Part shown: piece after piece, positions 1-7,906 of the stretch
Position numbering within the stretch: position 1 is the stretch's first letter
How the letters are laid out: each line of letters opens with the position of its first letter
DNA from: an uncultured Victivallis sp.
GTDB lineage: Bacteria; Verrucomicrobiota; Lentisphaeria; Victivallales; Victivallaceae
Assembly (NCBI GenBank): GCA_944389895.1
Contig: CALXOA010000008.1
Span: 62,001-126,000 of the forward strand
Length of the DNA: 64,000 bases
Direction of reading: 5' to 3'
Notes under the pieces: generated by a model
Told to the model about the DNA's origin: nothing
What the model saw: the letters and a program-made list of their open reading frames with translations, nothing else
The model's database searches: none
Program-made: the position numbers and the translations under genes

Positions 1-878
1 ACCGGCATCAGGGCATTCAGGACCTGCCTCCCGGCCGATATGCGAAGATCGAAGGATTGGAATTTGTCGATAAGGCGATCGTGATCGACCAGAGCCCGAT
101 CGGACGGACCCCCCGCTCCAACCCGGCCACCTACACCGATGCGTTCGGCGGCATCCGCAAACTTTTCAGCGAACTGCCGGAATCCAGAATGCGCGGCTAC
201 GGGCCGGGCCGCTTCAGTTTCAATGTCAAGGGCGGCCGCTGTGAGGAGTGCAAGGGCGACGGAATCAAAAAAATTGAGATGCAGTTCCTCTCCGACGTCT
301 ACGTGGAGTGTTCCGCCTGCGGCGGACGGCGATTCAACAAGGAGACGCTCAGTGTCCATTACCGGAAGAAGAGCATCGCAGACGTGCTCGATCTCACCGT
401 AAACCAGGCGGTTGAATTTTTCAGTGCGATCCCTTCGCTGGCCCGCAAATTCAGGACGCTGCAGGAGGTGGGACTCGGTTACGTGACGCTCGGGCAGCCC
501 GCAACCACTCTCTCCGGCGGGGAGGCCCAACGTGTCAAGCTCGCCGCCGAACTCGCCCGGGTGCCGCGCGGTCACACGGTCTACATCCTCGACGAGCCGA
601 CCACCGGCCTCCATCTGGCCGATATCGATCAGTTGCTCAAGGTTCTGTTCAAGCTCCGCGACATGGGCAACACCGTGATCGTGATCGAACACAACCTCGA
701 CGTGATCAAAACCGCCGACTACCTTCTCGACCTCGGCCCGGAAGGAGGAGACAACGGCGGCCGGATCATCGCCAGGGGAACGCCCGAGGAAGTGGCACAG
801 GTTGCAAAGTCCCATACCGGGCGTTACCTGAAGAAGTATCTTCCGGTTCCGGTCGTCTCCGGCCCCGACGAGAAATGA
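1..878 (+). CDS. uvrA: Excinuclease ABC subunit A, C-terminal part
   Basis: UvrA is the damage-recognition ATPase of nucleotide excision repair; it loads UvrB onto DNA lesions. The reading frame is open from the left edge (codons in phase with base 3), so the 5' part lies outside the window. Visible are the conserved [17 protein letters not shown] block, a zinc finger built from CEEC and CSAC pairs with a long basic/aromatic linker, the ABC signature [16 protein letters not shown], the Walker B region [11 protein letters not shown] and a C-terminal H-loop region ([10 protein letters not shown]). The TTG at 57 is only an internal codon, not the start. The protein ends with a short tail after KKYLPV, as usual for the family. 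A weak CCGGGG/CCCCGG hairpin follows at 910-928. Confidence 0.97.
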   Translation, partial: RHQGIQDLPPGRYAKIEGLEFVDKAIVIDQSPIGRTPRSNPATYTDAFGGIRKLFSELPESRMRGYGPGRFSFNVKGGRCEECKGDGIKKIEMQFLSDVYVECSACGGRRFNKETLSVHYRKKSIADVLDLTVNQAVEFFSAIPSLARKFRTLQEVGLGYVTLGQPATTLSGGEAQRVKLAAELARVPRGHTVYILDEPTTGLHLADIDQLLKVLFKLRDMGNTVIVIEHNLDVIKTADYLLDLGPEGGDNGGRIIARGTPEEVAQVAKSHTGRYLKKYLPVPVVSGPDEK

Positions 879-954
879 GGAGGGGTGCACTCCCACGGAG
901 CCGTGTTTTCCGGGGAGGAAATCCCCGGCAACCGGAGGATTTCTCCCCTCGGGA

Positions 955-971
955 AATATTTTCAAAATATT
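955..971. repeat. Perfect AT-rich inverted repeat upstream of the AsnC-type gene
   Basis: AATATTTT at 955-962 and AAAATATT at 964-971 form an 8-bp perfect inverted repeat around a single C. It lies just upstream of the -35 box of the promoter at 985-1012, in otherwise GC-rich DNA, so it could be an operator or UP-like element. AsnC/Lrp proteins bind AT-rich sites, but the protein encoded here lacks a DNA-binding domain. Function is inferred only from position. Confidence 0.45.
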
Positions 972-984
972 CTTCGGATTTCAT

Positions 985-1012
985 TTGCATTCCGGTTCCG
1001 GCTGGGTATAGT
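985..1012 (+). promoter_or_regulatory. Sigma70-type promoter for the AsnC-type gene
   Basis: TTGCAT (985-990), a 16-bp spacer, and TATAGT (1007-1012). The same hexamer pair with the same spacing occurs upstream of mcsA, which supports it. The transcript would have a leader of about 70 nt before the start at 1088. Confidence 0.65.
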
Positions 1013-1087
1013 TAGAGGTGTGAGGGGGGAGCATCTCCGCTCTCGGGAAACCGTAAGACACCAGCAACCAGAAGGAGGACATTGCAT

Positions 1088-1366
1088 ATGGTGACAGGCA
1101 TCGTTTTGGTCAATGTGGAGCGGGCGATGATCCGCACAGTGATCGAAGATCTGATGAAGATCGACGGAGTCTCCGAAGTATGCGCCGTCGCCGGTGAATA
1201 CGACCTCGTCGTGATGATCCGGGTCAAGAGCAACACTGAGCTGGCGGAAATCATCGCTTCACGTATGACGCACGACATCAACGGCATTATCCATACCAAG
1301 ACGCTCGTTGCGCTCAACTCCTATTCCAAACTCGATCTGGAACAGTTCTATCTCGGGGGCCAGTAA
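1088..1366 (+). CDS. Stand-alone Lrp/AsnC ligand-binding domain protein
   Basis: A 92-residue protein made up of only the RAM/AsnC_trans_reg alpha-beta domain: VTGIVLVNVERAMIRTVIEDL, the EVCAVAGEYDLVV strand-turn-strand and the NGIIHTKTLVAL strand. No helix-turn-helix is present. Such small proteins form Lrp-like multimers that sense amino acids or act as modulators of full-length Lrp proteins; the ligand here is unknown. The ATG at 1088 is preferred over the TTG at 1082 because AGGAGG (1073-1078) is 9 nt upstream of the ATG but only 3 nt from the TTG. It is monocistronic: own promoter at 985-1012 and a strong terminator at 1393. Confidence 0.88.
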   Translation: MVTGIVLVNVERAMIRTVIEDLMKIDGVSEVCAVAGEYDLVVMIRVKSNTELAEIIASRMTHDINGIIHTKTLVALNSYSKLDLEQFYLGGQ

Positions 1367-1392
1367 GGCATCCGGAGAGTGACGCCATGACT

Positions 1393-1419
1393 GCGGCCGG
1401 GAAAAACCGGCCGCTTTTT
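1393..1419 (+). terminator. Rho-independent terminator after the AsnC-type gene
   Basis: GCGGCCGG (1393-1400), loop GAAAAA, CCGGCCGC (1407-1414), then five T and a further T run. A perfect 8-bp GC stem, 26 bases past the stop codon. Confidence 0.92.
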
Positions 1420-1431
1420 CTTTCCGCACAC

Positions 1432-1458
1432 TTGCCAAATCGCCGTCATGATTATAGA
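1432..1458 (+). promoter_or_regulatory. Possible promoter of the lipoprotein-murF-murE operon
   Basis: TTGCCA (1432-1437) and TATAGA (1453-1458) with a short 15-bp spacer; an alternative -10 (TATAAC) lies a few bases further on. The region is AT-rich and sits between a terminator and an SD-preceded start at 1516. Exact hexamers are uncertain. Confidence 0.4.
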
Positions 1459-1515
1459 TTATAACATTAGGACTTTGTCGGAAAACATCACTTGGAAAAG
1501 ATTGGAGTTCACCTC

Positions 1516-2118
1516 ATGCCGCGTCGTTCGCTTCTGCCCCTGCTGGCCGGAATTTTCCTGCTGGCCGCCGGCTGCGCCGATCCTGTGGTCTTCTCGGAGA
1601 TCTTCCAGCAGCAGGAAGGTCAGAAGATCTATACCGCCTACAACATCTGGTACACCGATCCGGATGCGATCAGCTGCCTGAACATTCAGCAGGGGTCGTT
1701 CATTCCGATCGGAACGGAGATCATCCCGGAAGAGACTACCAGCGCCCCCTTCGGCCTCGGATTCTATGAACGGATCCGTTTCAGAGATACCGCGGGCCGG
1801 GAGTACACGATCCGTTTCGATTCCGGCTACCGGCTCACTTCGATGCGGGATTACATCGGGTACACCTTCACCACCACGCCGCCCGAGGAGCTGTTGAAGG
1901 ATGTTCCGGAGCAGAACCGGCTCCGGATCTCCCGGGGGGAGGTCGTCCCCGGCATGAACCGTCGCGAGGTTACGTTCGCCTATGGTCCGCCGCCGCTCTG
2001 CCGCACACCGGACCTGCGCAACGAGAGCTGGATCTACTGGTTGACGCAGACGGAAACGGTCCGGGTGGTGTTCCGGGGGGACATTGTACGTAACATATTC
2101 AACATAAACAACCAGTGA
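1516..2118 (+). CDS. Lipoprotein with BamE/SmpA-like C-terminal part
   Basis: A 200-residue protein starting MPRRSLLPLLAGIFLLAAGCADP: basic n-region, hydrophobic core and lipobox LAAGC, so it is exported and lipidated. The ATG at 1516 is chosen over the TTG at 1492 because it begins the signal peptide directly and has GGAG about 9 nt upstream. The last 60 residues (RISRGEVVPGMNRREVTFAYGPP then WIYWL and VVFRGDIV) fit the pattern of BamE/SmpA domains, where a short helix (GMxxxEVxxxxGxP) is followed by strands reading out a W/Y-rich sheet. BamE belongs to the outer-membrane beta-barrel assembly complex. The middle of the protein is unfamiliar, so the BamE link is only a fold-level guess. It is followed within 15 bases by murF and probably cotranscribed. 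Confidence 0.75.
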   Translation: MPRRSLLPLLAGIFLLAAGCADPVVFSEIFQQQEGQKIYTAYNIWYTDPDAISCLNIQQGSFIPIGTEIIPEETTSAPFGLGFYERIRFRDTAGREYTIRFDSGYRLTSMRDYIGYTFTTTPPEELLKDVPEQNRLRISRGEVVPGMNRREVTFAYGPPPLCRTPDLRNESWIYWLTQTETVRVVFRGDIVRNIFNINNQ

Positions 2119-2129
2119 CCGGAGGAGTT

Positions 2130-3509
2130 ATGCCCGGACCGGAATTTTCCGGAAATGAACTTGTCGGAGCCTCCGGTGGGGAATGGCTCGACGGGCGGCT
2201 GCCCGGGCGGCTCAATGGAGTATTCACCGACACCCGAACGCCCTCTCCCGGAGCTTTATTCGTCGCGCTCAACGGCGAACGGTTCGACGCTCACGACTTC
2301 CTTGACCGTGCGATGACGGCGGGGGCCGGAGCGCTCTGCATCCGCCGGGATGCCCAGGGGAAATTACCGGAGAATTGTACTCTGCCGGTACTGATGGTCG
2401 ATGATCCCCTTCGCGCCTACCAGGCGATCGCCCGGCTCCATCGCCGCCGTTTTCCGGAGCTCAAGCTTGCAGCGGTGACCGGAAGTGTCGGAAAAACCAG
2501 CGTCAAGGAGATGATCCGCGCAATTTTCACCGAGGAGGCGGGAGCCGAGCGGGTGCTCTACACCGTCGGCAACACCAACAATCAGATCGGCGTCCCGCAG
2601 AATCTGCTGCGGCTGAATGCCGGCCACCGTTACGCGGTCATTGAGATGGGAACCAATCGATTCGGGGAAATCGAACCCCTGAGCCGCATGGCGGAGCCCG
2701 CCGTGGCGCTGATCAACTCCATCGCCCCCTGCCATCTGGAGTTTCTCGGTTCGCTGGAGGGAATCGCAGAAGAGAAATCCCATATTTTCGACGGATTGTC
2801 CGACTCCGGAGCCGCAGTGATTCCGGCGGAATGTCCGGCAGTGGAACTCCTGGAAAAACGGACGGCGGCTTTCCGGCGGTTCCGATTCGGCGTGAATGCG
2901 GTCCCGGGAGGCGTCACGGCGCACTATCTCGGCGGGCAGCTGGAGGGAAGCCGTTTCGAACTGACTTTCCCCGGGGGAGAGCGCATGGAAATCAGCTGGG
3001 CATTGACCGGCCGTCACCAGGCAATCAACGCGGCGGCGGCAGCCTCCGTCGCTCTTGCCTGCGGGATCAGCCCGGCGGTGATCGCCGCCGGGCTTGCCGG
3101 AACCGTTCTCCCGGGAATGCGGTCCAAATTGACACGTATCGACGGAATCACTTTCGTCAACGATGCCTATAATGCCAACCCCGGCAGTATGCGGGCCTCC
3201 TTCGACTGGCTGGCTGAATTTGCCGATCCGCTCCGGCTGGTGCTGGTGCTCGGCGAAATGCGCGAACTCGGGGAGGTGGAACAGCAGGAGCATGCCGAAC
3301 TGCTCCGACAGGCCCGGTGCCGGTTTCCCGGTGCGCGGATCTTCACCATTGGTGCAGCATTTCCACCGGCGGCGGGGATCCGCCGGTTCGACGCTGCCGG
3401 CGACGCCGCCGGTCCGCTCGCGAAAGCCGTCCGCCCCGGCGATCTCGTCTTCGCCAAGGGGTCGCGGGGAATCGCGGTCGAACAGGCGTTGCCCGAAGCG
3501 GCCAGATAG
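2130..3509 (+). CDS. murF: UDP-N-acetylmuramoyl-tripeptide--D-alanyl-D-alanine ligase
   Basis: MurF adds D-Ala-D-Ala to UDP-MurNAc-tripeptide, the last cytoplasmic step of peptidoglycan precursor synthesis, using ATP. The 459-residue protein shows the N-terminal Mur domain (FTDTRTPSPGALFVALNGERFDAHDF), the ATP loop TGSVGKTS (about residues 117-124), the N-N-Q segment VGNTNNQIGVP, the EMGTNRFGEIEPL block and the C-terminal domain motif DAYNANPGSMRASFDWL. The start at ATG 2130 is preferred to the GTG at 2115 because GGAGG (2121-2125) lies between them. It precedes murE, the reverse of the usual murE-murF order. Confidence 0.95.
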   Translation: MPGPEFSGNELVGASGGEWLDGRLPGRLNGVFTDTRTPSPGALFVALNGERFDAHDFLDRAMTAGAGALCIRRDAQGKLPENCTLPVLMVDDPLRAYQAIARLHRRRFPELKLAAVTGSVGKTSVKEMIRAIFTEEAGAERVLYTVGNTNNQIGVPQNLLRLNAGHRYAVIEMGTNRFGEIEPLSRMAEPAVALINSIAPCHLEFLGSLEGIAEEKSHIFDGLSDSGAAVIPAECPAVELLEKRTAAFRRFRFGVNAVPGGVTAHYLGGQLEGSRFELTFPGGERMEISWALTGRHQAINAAAAASVALACGISPAVIAAGLAGTVLPGMRSKLTRIDGITFVNDAYNANPGSMRASFDWLAEFADPLRLVLVLGEMRELGEVEQQEHAELLRQARCRFPGARIFTIGAAFPPAAGIRRFDAAGDAAGPLAKAVRPGDLVFAKGSRGIAVEQALPEAAR

Positions 3510-3538
3510 GAACAGGTCAGAGAAAAGAAGAGGGAATC

Positions 3539-4996
3539 ATGATCTCGTCATTCAAAAAAACACTCGGGGAACTGTTCCTCGACAGTCGCGGGCTCGACAG
3601 CCCGAATCGCGGCCGGGTCGTCAACGATTCGCGCAAGGTATTGCCGGGCGACACCTTCGTCGCCATCACGGGGCTCAGACAGGATGGACATGAATTTGTC
3701 GATCAGGCGATCCGTTCCGGGGCCCAGGTGGTGATTCACGACCGAGACCTGCCGGGTTACAACAGCAAGACCACCTACATCCGGGTCAGCGACTCGGGAC
3801 GCGCCTACTCCCGGCTGGAGCGCGAATACTGCAACCGCCCGGACGAAACCGTCGCGTTGATCGGCGTCACCGGAACCAATGGGAAAACCACCACCGCGTT
3901 TCTGGTGGAACACTTGTTCCAGCATGCGGGGGTGCCTTGCGGATTAATCTCGACGGTGGAGCAGCGGGATGGAAAAATCGTCCGTCCATCGGCGTGGACG
4001 ACACCGGAGGCGGGTGTGTTCTTTCCTCTGTTGCAATCCATGCGGCGGAACGGAATGAGAGCCGCGGCGGTGGAACTGTCGAGCCATGCGCTCTTCCAGG
4101 GCAGAGTGGACGGGGCGAAATTCCGTACCGCGATCTTCACCAACCTGACCGGCGAACACCTCGACTATCACGGCGATATGGAGCACTACTACCGGGCCAA
4201 GAAACTCTTCTTCACCACGCTGCTCGGGCTGGATGGAACCGCGGTCCTCAACATCGACGACAGTTACGGCCGCCGGATCGCCCGGGAGATCGCCGGACGC
4301 AATGTGATCACCTTCGGGACCTCTGCCGGAGCTGACTGGCGGATCGATGACATCAAGCTTCGCGCCGATGGTTCGAGTTTCCGTCTGATCGGCGAAGAGA
4401 TCGCCTATGAGGCGGCCACCAATCTGATCGGCGAGTACAACATTCACAATCTCGCCGGAGCGCTGGTCGCAGCACTTGACTATGGAATCCCTGCGGCAGC
4501 ACTCGACCGTGCGCTGTCGTTTTCCATCCGGGTGCCGGGGCGGCTCGAGCGTTTCAACGCGCCCGGCGGAGCGGTGTTCTACGTGGATTACGCCCACACC
4601 GATGACGCGCTGGCCAACGTGCTCGGCACGTTGCGGAACCTGACCACAGGGCGGCTGATCGCCGTGTTCGGAGCGGGAGGAGACCGTGATCGGACCAAGC
4701 GGCCGCGAATGGGCAAGGTCGCCGCCCGGACCGCCGATTTCACAATCGTCACCAGCGACAATCCGCGCAACGAGGAGCCCGAGGCGATCATCTCCGAAAT
4801 CGTCGCAGGCATCCCGGCGGGAAGCAATTTCGAAATCGAACCGGACCGCCACAAGGCGATTGCGCGGGCTGTTGAACTCGCGGCCCCCGGTGATATCGTG
4901 CTGGTCGCGGGAAAGGGTCATGAGAATACGCAGGAGATCAAGGGCGTCCGACACCACTTCGACGACCGCGAAGTGCTCAAGGAACTGCTCGGCTGA
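3539..4996 (+). CDS. murE: UDP-N-acetylmuramoyl-L-alanyl-D-glutamate--2,6-diaminopimelate ligase
   Basis: MurE adds the third stem-peptide residue. The 485-residue product has the N-terminal domain (VVNDSRKVLPGDTFVAITGLRQDGHEFV), the ATP loop TGTNGKTT (111-118), the VELSSHAL block, NLTGEHLDYHGDMEHYYRAKKLFF with its carbamylated-lysine region, YVDYAHTDDALANVL and GAGGDRDRTKRP. The DNPR motif (407-410) marks the meso-diaminopimelate-specific type rather than the lysine type, as expected for a Gram-negative wall. The frame is open further upstream, overlapping murF, but ATG 3539 gives the expected N-terminus and has a purine-rich SD (GAAGAGGG). Spacing of 29 bases to murF suggests one operon. 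Confidence 0.96.
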   Translation: MISSFKKTLGELFLDSRGLDSPNRGRVVNDSRKVLPGDTFVAITGLRQDGHEFVDQAIRSGAQVVIHDRDLPGYNSKTTYIRVSDSGRAYSRLEREYCNRPDETVALIGVTGTNGKTTTAFLVEHLFQHAGVPCGLISTVEQRDGKIVRPSAWTTPEAGVFFPLLQSMRRNGMRAAAVELSSHALFQGRVDGAKFRTAIFTNLTGEHLDYHGDMEHYYRAKKLFFTTLLGLDGTAVLNIDDSYGRRIAREIAGRNVITFGTSAGADWRIDDIKLRADGSSFRLIGEEIAYEAATNLIGEYNIHNLAGALVAALDYGIPAAALDRALSFSIRVPGRLERFNAPGGAVFYVDYAHTDDALANVLGTLRNLTTGRLIAVFGAGGDRDRTKRPRMGKVAARTADFTIVTSDNPRNEEPEAIISEIVAGIPAGSNFEIEPDRHKAIARAVELAAPGDIVLVAGKGHENTQEIKGVRHHFDDREVLKELLG

Positions 4997-5083
4997 ATCT
5001 TTTCTCACGCCCGAAGCCGGCGGAAGCCGCTGCCGGAAAGCCGGGACGCGAAGAGTTTTTGGAAATTATTCGACCGCCCCGGC

Positions 5084-5111
5084 TTGCATTTTCCGTAAAA
5101 GCGGTTATTTT
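5084..5111 (+). promoter_or_regulatory. Sigma70-type promoter for rpmA
   Basis: TTGCAT (5084-5089), 16-bp spacer, TATTTT (5106-5111). It sits in the 182-bp gap between murE and rpmA in locally AT-rich DNA and would give a leader of about 60 nt. Confidence 0.6.
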
Positions 5112-5178
5112 AATAATTCGTCGATGAATGGATTTTGAATTTATTACAATATTTACCGATAAAACGAGGGAACCAATC

Positions 5179-5433
5179 ATGGCACATAAAAAAGGTCAGT
5201 CAAGCAGCCGCAACGGGCGTGACAGCCAGCCGAAATTTCTGGGGATCAAGGCGTTCGGTGGCGAAAGCGTCTCCGCCGGTTCGATTATCGTGCGTCAGCG
5301 CGGGACCCGTTTCCGGCCCGGCGTCAATGTCGGTCTCGGTCGCGACTTCACCCTTTTTGCGCTCTGTGACGGCACGGTCGAGTTCGTCAAGTCGCAGCGC
5401 AAGGTGAATATCGTTCCGACTGCCGCCAACTGA
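5179..5433 (+). CDS. rpmA: 50S ribosomal protein bL27
   Basis: An 84-residue bL27: [19 protein letters not shown], then [28 protein letters not shown] and a C-terminal GTVEF strand. bL27 lies near the peptidyl-transferase centre with its N-terminal tail reaching the P site. The mature N-terminus starts AHKKG, so no N-terminal cleavage extension of the Firmicutes kind is present. ATG 5179 follows GAGGG; the earlier in-frame GTG/ATG codons would add a non-conserved extension. In most bacteria rplU (bL21) directly precedes rpmA; here the upstream neighbour is murE and rplU is absent from the window. obgE follows, as is common. Confidence 0.96.
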   Translation: MAHKKGQSSSRNGRDSQPKFLGIKAFGGESVSAGSIIVRQRGTRFRPGVNVGLGRDFTLFALCDGTVEFVKSQRKVNIVPTAAN

Positions 5434-5456
5434 GGCGGATGTCACTGCGATCACAG

Positions 5457-5491
5457 AAAGCCCCGGATTTTTTCTGCTCCGGGGCTTTTTT
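5457..5491 (+). terminator. Rho-independent terminator after rpmA
   Basis: GCCCCGGA (5460-5467), a 10-nt loop, TCCGGGGC (5478-5485) and six T. The A run at 5457-5459 pairs with the first T residues. It separates rpmA from obgE, at least partly. Confidence 0.92.
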
Positions 5492-5596
5492 GTATTTTCA
5501 GGACCGGATCCGGCCGGTCGGGGTTGAAATCCGGAAAAAGAAAACCACATTACCGGAACCGGAACAGCTTCGTAACCGGGCAAGAGGAGAAGAATC

Positions 5597-6613
5597 ATGT
5601 TTGTCGACAAAGCAACCATCACTGTCAAAGCCGGAGACGGCGGCAACGGCTGCTGCAGTTTTCACCGGGAGAAATTCGTGCCGCGTGGCGGTCCGGACGG
5701 CGGCGACGGCGGTGCCGGCGGAAATGTGATCCTCGAGGCAACCGACAGTGAACAGAGCCTCGTCGCGTTGATCTACAACCGTCACTATCAGGCCCAGAAC
5801 GGTCCCGGCGGCAGAGGATCGAACATGCACGGGCGCAAAGCTCCGGACATCACACTGAAGGTCCCGGTCGGCACCATTGTAACCGACCGGAACTCCGGTG
5901 AGTTGATCGCCGACATGGATGTTCCGGGCATGAGCATCGTCATCGCCCGGGGCGGCCGGGGCGGCCGCGGAAACCCGCGTTTCGCCACTCAAACCAACCG
6001 CGCACCACGCGAATGGGAACCCGGTCAGCCCGGGGAACACAGAGAGATCGATCTCGAGCTGAAAACCATTGCCGATGTCGGCCTGGTGGGATATCCCAAC
6101 GCGGGGAAGTCGACGCTGCTGCGGGCGGTTTCCGCCGCACGCCCGAAAGTGGCTCCCTATCCCTTCACGACACTGCACCCGGTGGTCGGCGTGATCGAGT
6201 ACCCCGACTTCGCCCGGGTAACCGTGGCGGATATTCCGGGCCTGATCGACGGAGCCCATGAAAATGTCGGGCTCGGCCACGCCTTTTTGAAGCACATCGA
6301 GCGAACGGTGGTGCTTGCATTCGTTCTTGACATGGCCGGTATCGACGGCAGGTTGCCGTGGGACGATCTCCGCCATCTGCGGGACGAACTCGAACTCTAT
6401 ATGAAGGGGCTCTCCCGGAGACCGGCGCTGATCATCGCAAACAAAATGGATCTGCCCGGCGCGACGGAAAACCTCGAGCGGCTGCGGGAGGAACTGGCCA
6501 GCGAAACGACGGAGATCATCCCGGTCTCCGCTGCGACCGGGGAAACCGGGGAACTCAAACTCCGGCTTCGGGAGATGGTCGAGGCCCGCCGGAAATCCCC
6601 GTTCGATTTCTGA
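5597..6613 (+). CDS. obgE: GTPase ObgE/CgtA
   Basis: Obg-family GTPases bind the 50S subunit and link GTP/ppGpp levels to ribosome assembly and growth. The 338-residue protein has the glycine-rich Obg fold at 1-157 (GGPDGGDGGAGG, GGRGGRGNPRFATQTNRAPR), then the G domain: G1 GYPNAGKS (165-172), switch region YPFTTLHP, G3 DIPG (212-215), G4 NKMD (282-285) and the SAATG-type G5 (PVSAATGETG). There is no C-terminal OCT domain, so it is of the short type. ATG 5597 follows GAGGAGA. It stands downstream of the rpmA terminator and converges with the repressor gene at 6666. Confidence 0.96.
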   Translation: MFVDKATITVKAGDGGNGCCSFHREKFVPRGGPDGGDGGAGGNVILEATDSEQSLVALIYNRHYQAQNGPGGRGSNMHGRKAPDITLKVPVGTIVTDRNSGELIADMDVPGMSIVIARGGRGGRGNPRFATQTNRAPREWEPGQPGEHREIDLELKTIADVGLVGYPNAGKSTLLRAVSAARPKVAPYPFTTLHPVVGVIEYPDFARVTVADIPGLIDGAHENVGLGHAFLKHIERTVVLAFVLDMAGIDGRLPWDDLRHLRDELELYMKGLSRRPALIIANKMDLPGATENLERLREELASETTEIIPVSAATGETGELKLRLREMVEARRKSPFDF

Positions 6614-6623
6614 CGAACCGGCG

Positions 6624-6657
6624 CCGCGGCCCCGGGGACGCGGCATTCCGGCCGCGG
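6624..6657. repeat. Inverted repeat between convergent genes
   Basis: CCGCGGCC (6624-6631) and GGCCGCGG (6650-6657) make a perfect 8-bp stem with an 18-nt loop, inside the 52-bp gap between obgE and the convergent repressor gene. It may act as a bidirectional transcription stop, but it has no T run on either side. Confidence 0.5.
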
Positions 6658-6665
6658 AACGGTCG

Positions 6666-7736
6666 TCAATTCAGTCTGCGGACAGTGCCGCGCTCAATCA
6701 GCAACGGCTTGATCGTCTCTCGAAACGGCTCCCGGCGCCCCTCCAATACCGCATCAATATATCCGGCCAGACGTGCGCCGACCTCCTCGCCGACACTGCG
6801 CACGGTGGTCAGCGGTGGACGGATAAATTCGACGTAGCACTGGTCGTCAAAGCCGATCACGCTGATATCCTCCGGTACCCGGAGATTCCGGCGGCGGCAG
6901 CAGTCGATCACCGCCAGTGCACCGCGGTCATACAATGCGGCAACCGCAGTCAGTTCCGGGTCGAGACGCAGAAAATGGTCCAGTGTGAAATAGGTGCTGG
7001 CCGTCAGATTCATGGACTCCTCAAGCTTCATGCGGTACTCGAGAAATGCTACGCCATGCTCCCGGCAGACATCCCGGATGCCGGTCAGGCGGCGTGAGAA
7101 ATCACAGTAGTCGGCGCGCCCGCGCGGACCGAGCGCGGCAATGTGCCGATGGCCGGCCCGGAGAAGTGCCTCCGCCATCAACCGGCCGCCTGCATAGTTG
7201 TCACAGCTGATGAAATTAAATTCGGAACTCTCCCGCCCGCAGATGACCAGGTGATCCACCAGCCTCCCCGTCGCCCGGATCTCATCGTCGGAGTAATCAC
7301 CGAACAACAGAGCGACATCCATCCGAGCCCCTCCGTCGAAAAGTCGATCGCAGGTATCACTCAGAAAAACAGTCAGCTCCACCTCTTCCGACAGACGGCC
7401 TCGCAGCGAGAGGAAAATCTGCTGAAGCTCCGGATTGCCCAGTTGGTCGGTTTCCATCACAAACGCGACCCGGAGCACCGGGGAGGCCGGAACCGGGGCG
7501 GCGATCCGCCGCAACGCCGACTCCGAAACGAAAGTGCCGACCGGCGGACGGCGACAGACGATACCGGCCGCCTCCAGTTCCGCCAGCCCGCGGCGGATCG
7601 TATTGCGGCTGACCTGATAGCGTTCCCCCAGCTCACGTTCACCGGGCAATCGTTCCCCTTCCCGATAGACGCCGATGGCAATCTCAGAAAGAATATGCTC
7701 CCGAAACACATCATTTTTCCCGCAGACCTTCCGCAT
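6666..7736 (-). CDS. GntR/LacI hybrid transcriptional repressor
   Basis: A 356-residue DNA-binding protein. Residues about 10-75 are a GntR winged helix: LPGERELGERYQVSRNTIRRG, ELEAAGIVCRRPPVGTFV. From about residue 88 the protein is a periplasmic-binding-protein-like LacI/GalR effector domain (LRVAFVMETDQLGN, VDHLVICGRE, HIAALGPRGRADYCDFSRRLTGIRD, SVIGFDDQCYVEFIRPPLTTVR), as in AraR-type regulators that sense sugars. ATG 7736 has GGAGGAG (7746-7752) upstream. A near-consensus promoter at 7789-7817 drives it, and TCCATGGA lies inside that promoter's spacer, which suggests autoregulation. No sugar gene is adjacent on the same strand; targets are unknown. Confidence 0.9.
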   Translation of the reverse strand: MRKVCGKNDVFREHILSEIAIGVYREGERLPGERELGERYQVSRNTIRRGLAELEAAGIVCRRPPVGTFVSESALRRIAAPVPASPVLRVAFVMETDQLGNPELQQIFLSLRGRLSEEVELTVFLSDTCDRLFDGGARMDVALLFGDYSDDEIRATGRLVDHLVICGRESSEFNFISCDNYAGGRLMAEALLRAGHRHIAALGPRGRADYCDFSRRLTGIRDVCREHGVAFLEYRMKLEESMNLTASTYFTLDHFLRLDPELTAVAALYDRGALAVIDCCRRRNLRVPEDISVIGFDDQCYVEFIRPPLTTVRSVGEEVGARLAGYIDAVLEGRREPFRETIKPLLIERGTVRRLN

Positions 7737-7788
7737 GGCGACGGCTCCTCCCGGCTGAAACTCAAGACAGATTCATCATGGCACTTTA

Positions 7789-7817
7789 ATTATACCACAA
7801 AGTCCATGGAAAGTCAA
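7789..7817 (-). promoter_or_regulatory. Consensus sigma70 promoter with internal palindrome, for the GntR/LacI gene
   Basis: Read on the minus strand: TTGACT (7817-7812), 17-bp spacer, TATAAT (7794-7789), with a leader of about 45 nt. The spacer holds the perfect palindrome TCCATGGA (7803-7810). A repressor bound there would block RNA polymerase, so this is a plausible autoregulatory operator. Confidence 0.75.
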
Positions 7818-7906
7818 TGCCACGCAGGAAAAATCCGGACACGGAAGTGGAAAAAAAGTTCCGTCCCCGGCAAAGCCCGGTTCCAAATCAGAGCCGAAGG
7901 AAAAAA

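Noticed and set aside
139-402. Arg/Ala/Ser-rich frame overlapping uvrA, and many similar frames inside other genes on both strands
   Set aside because: High GC produces long open shadow frames; these lie entirely within well-supported genes, have biased composition and no SD.
5510-5530. GACCGG-N6-CCGGTC inverted repeat upstream of obgE
   Set aside because: Short GC palindromes of this kind are frequent by chance in this GC-rich DNA; no promoter alignment supports an operator.
7800-7906. Terminator after mcsB
   Set aside because: Only a 4-bp CCGG/CCGG stem precedes a T run; too weak to call.
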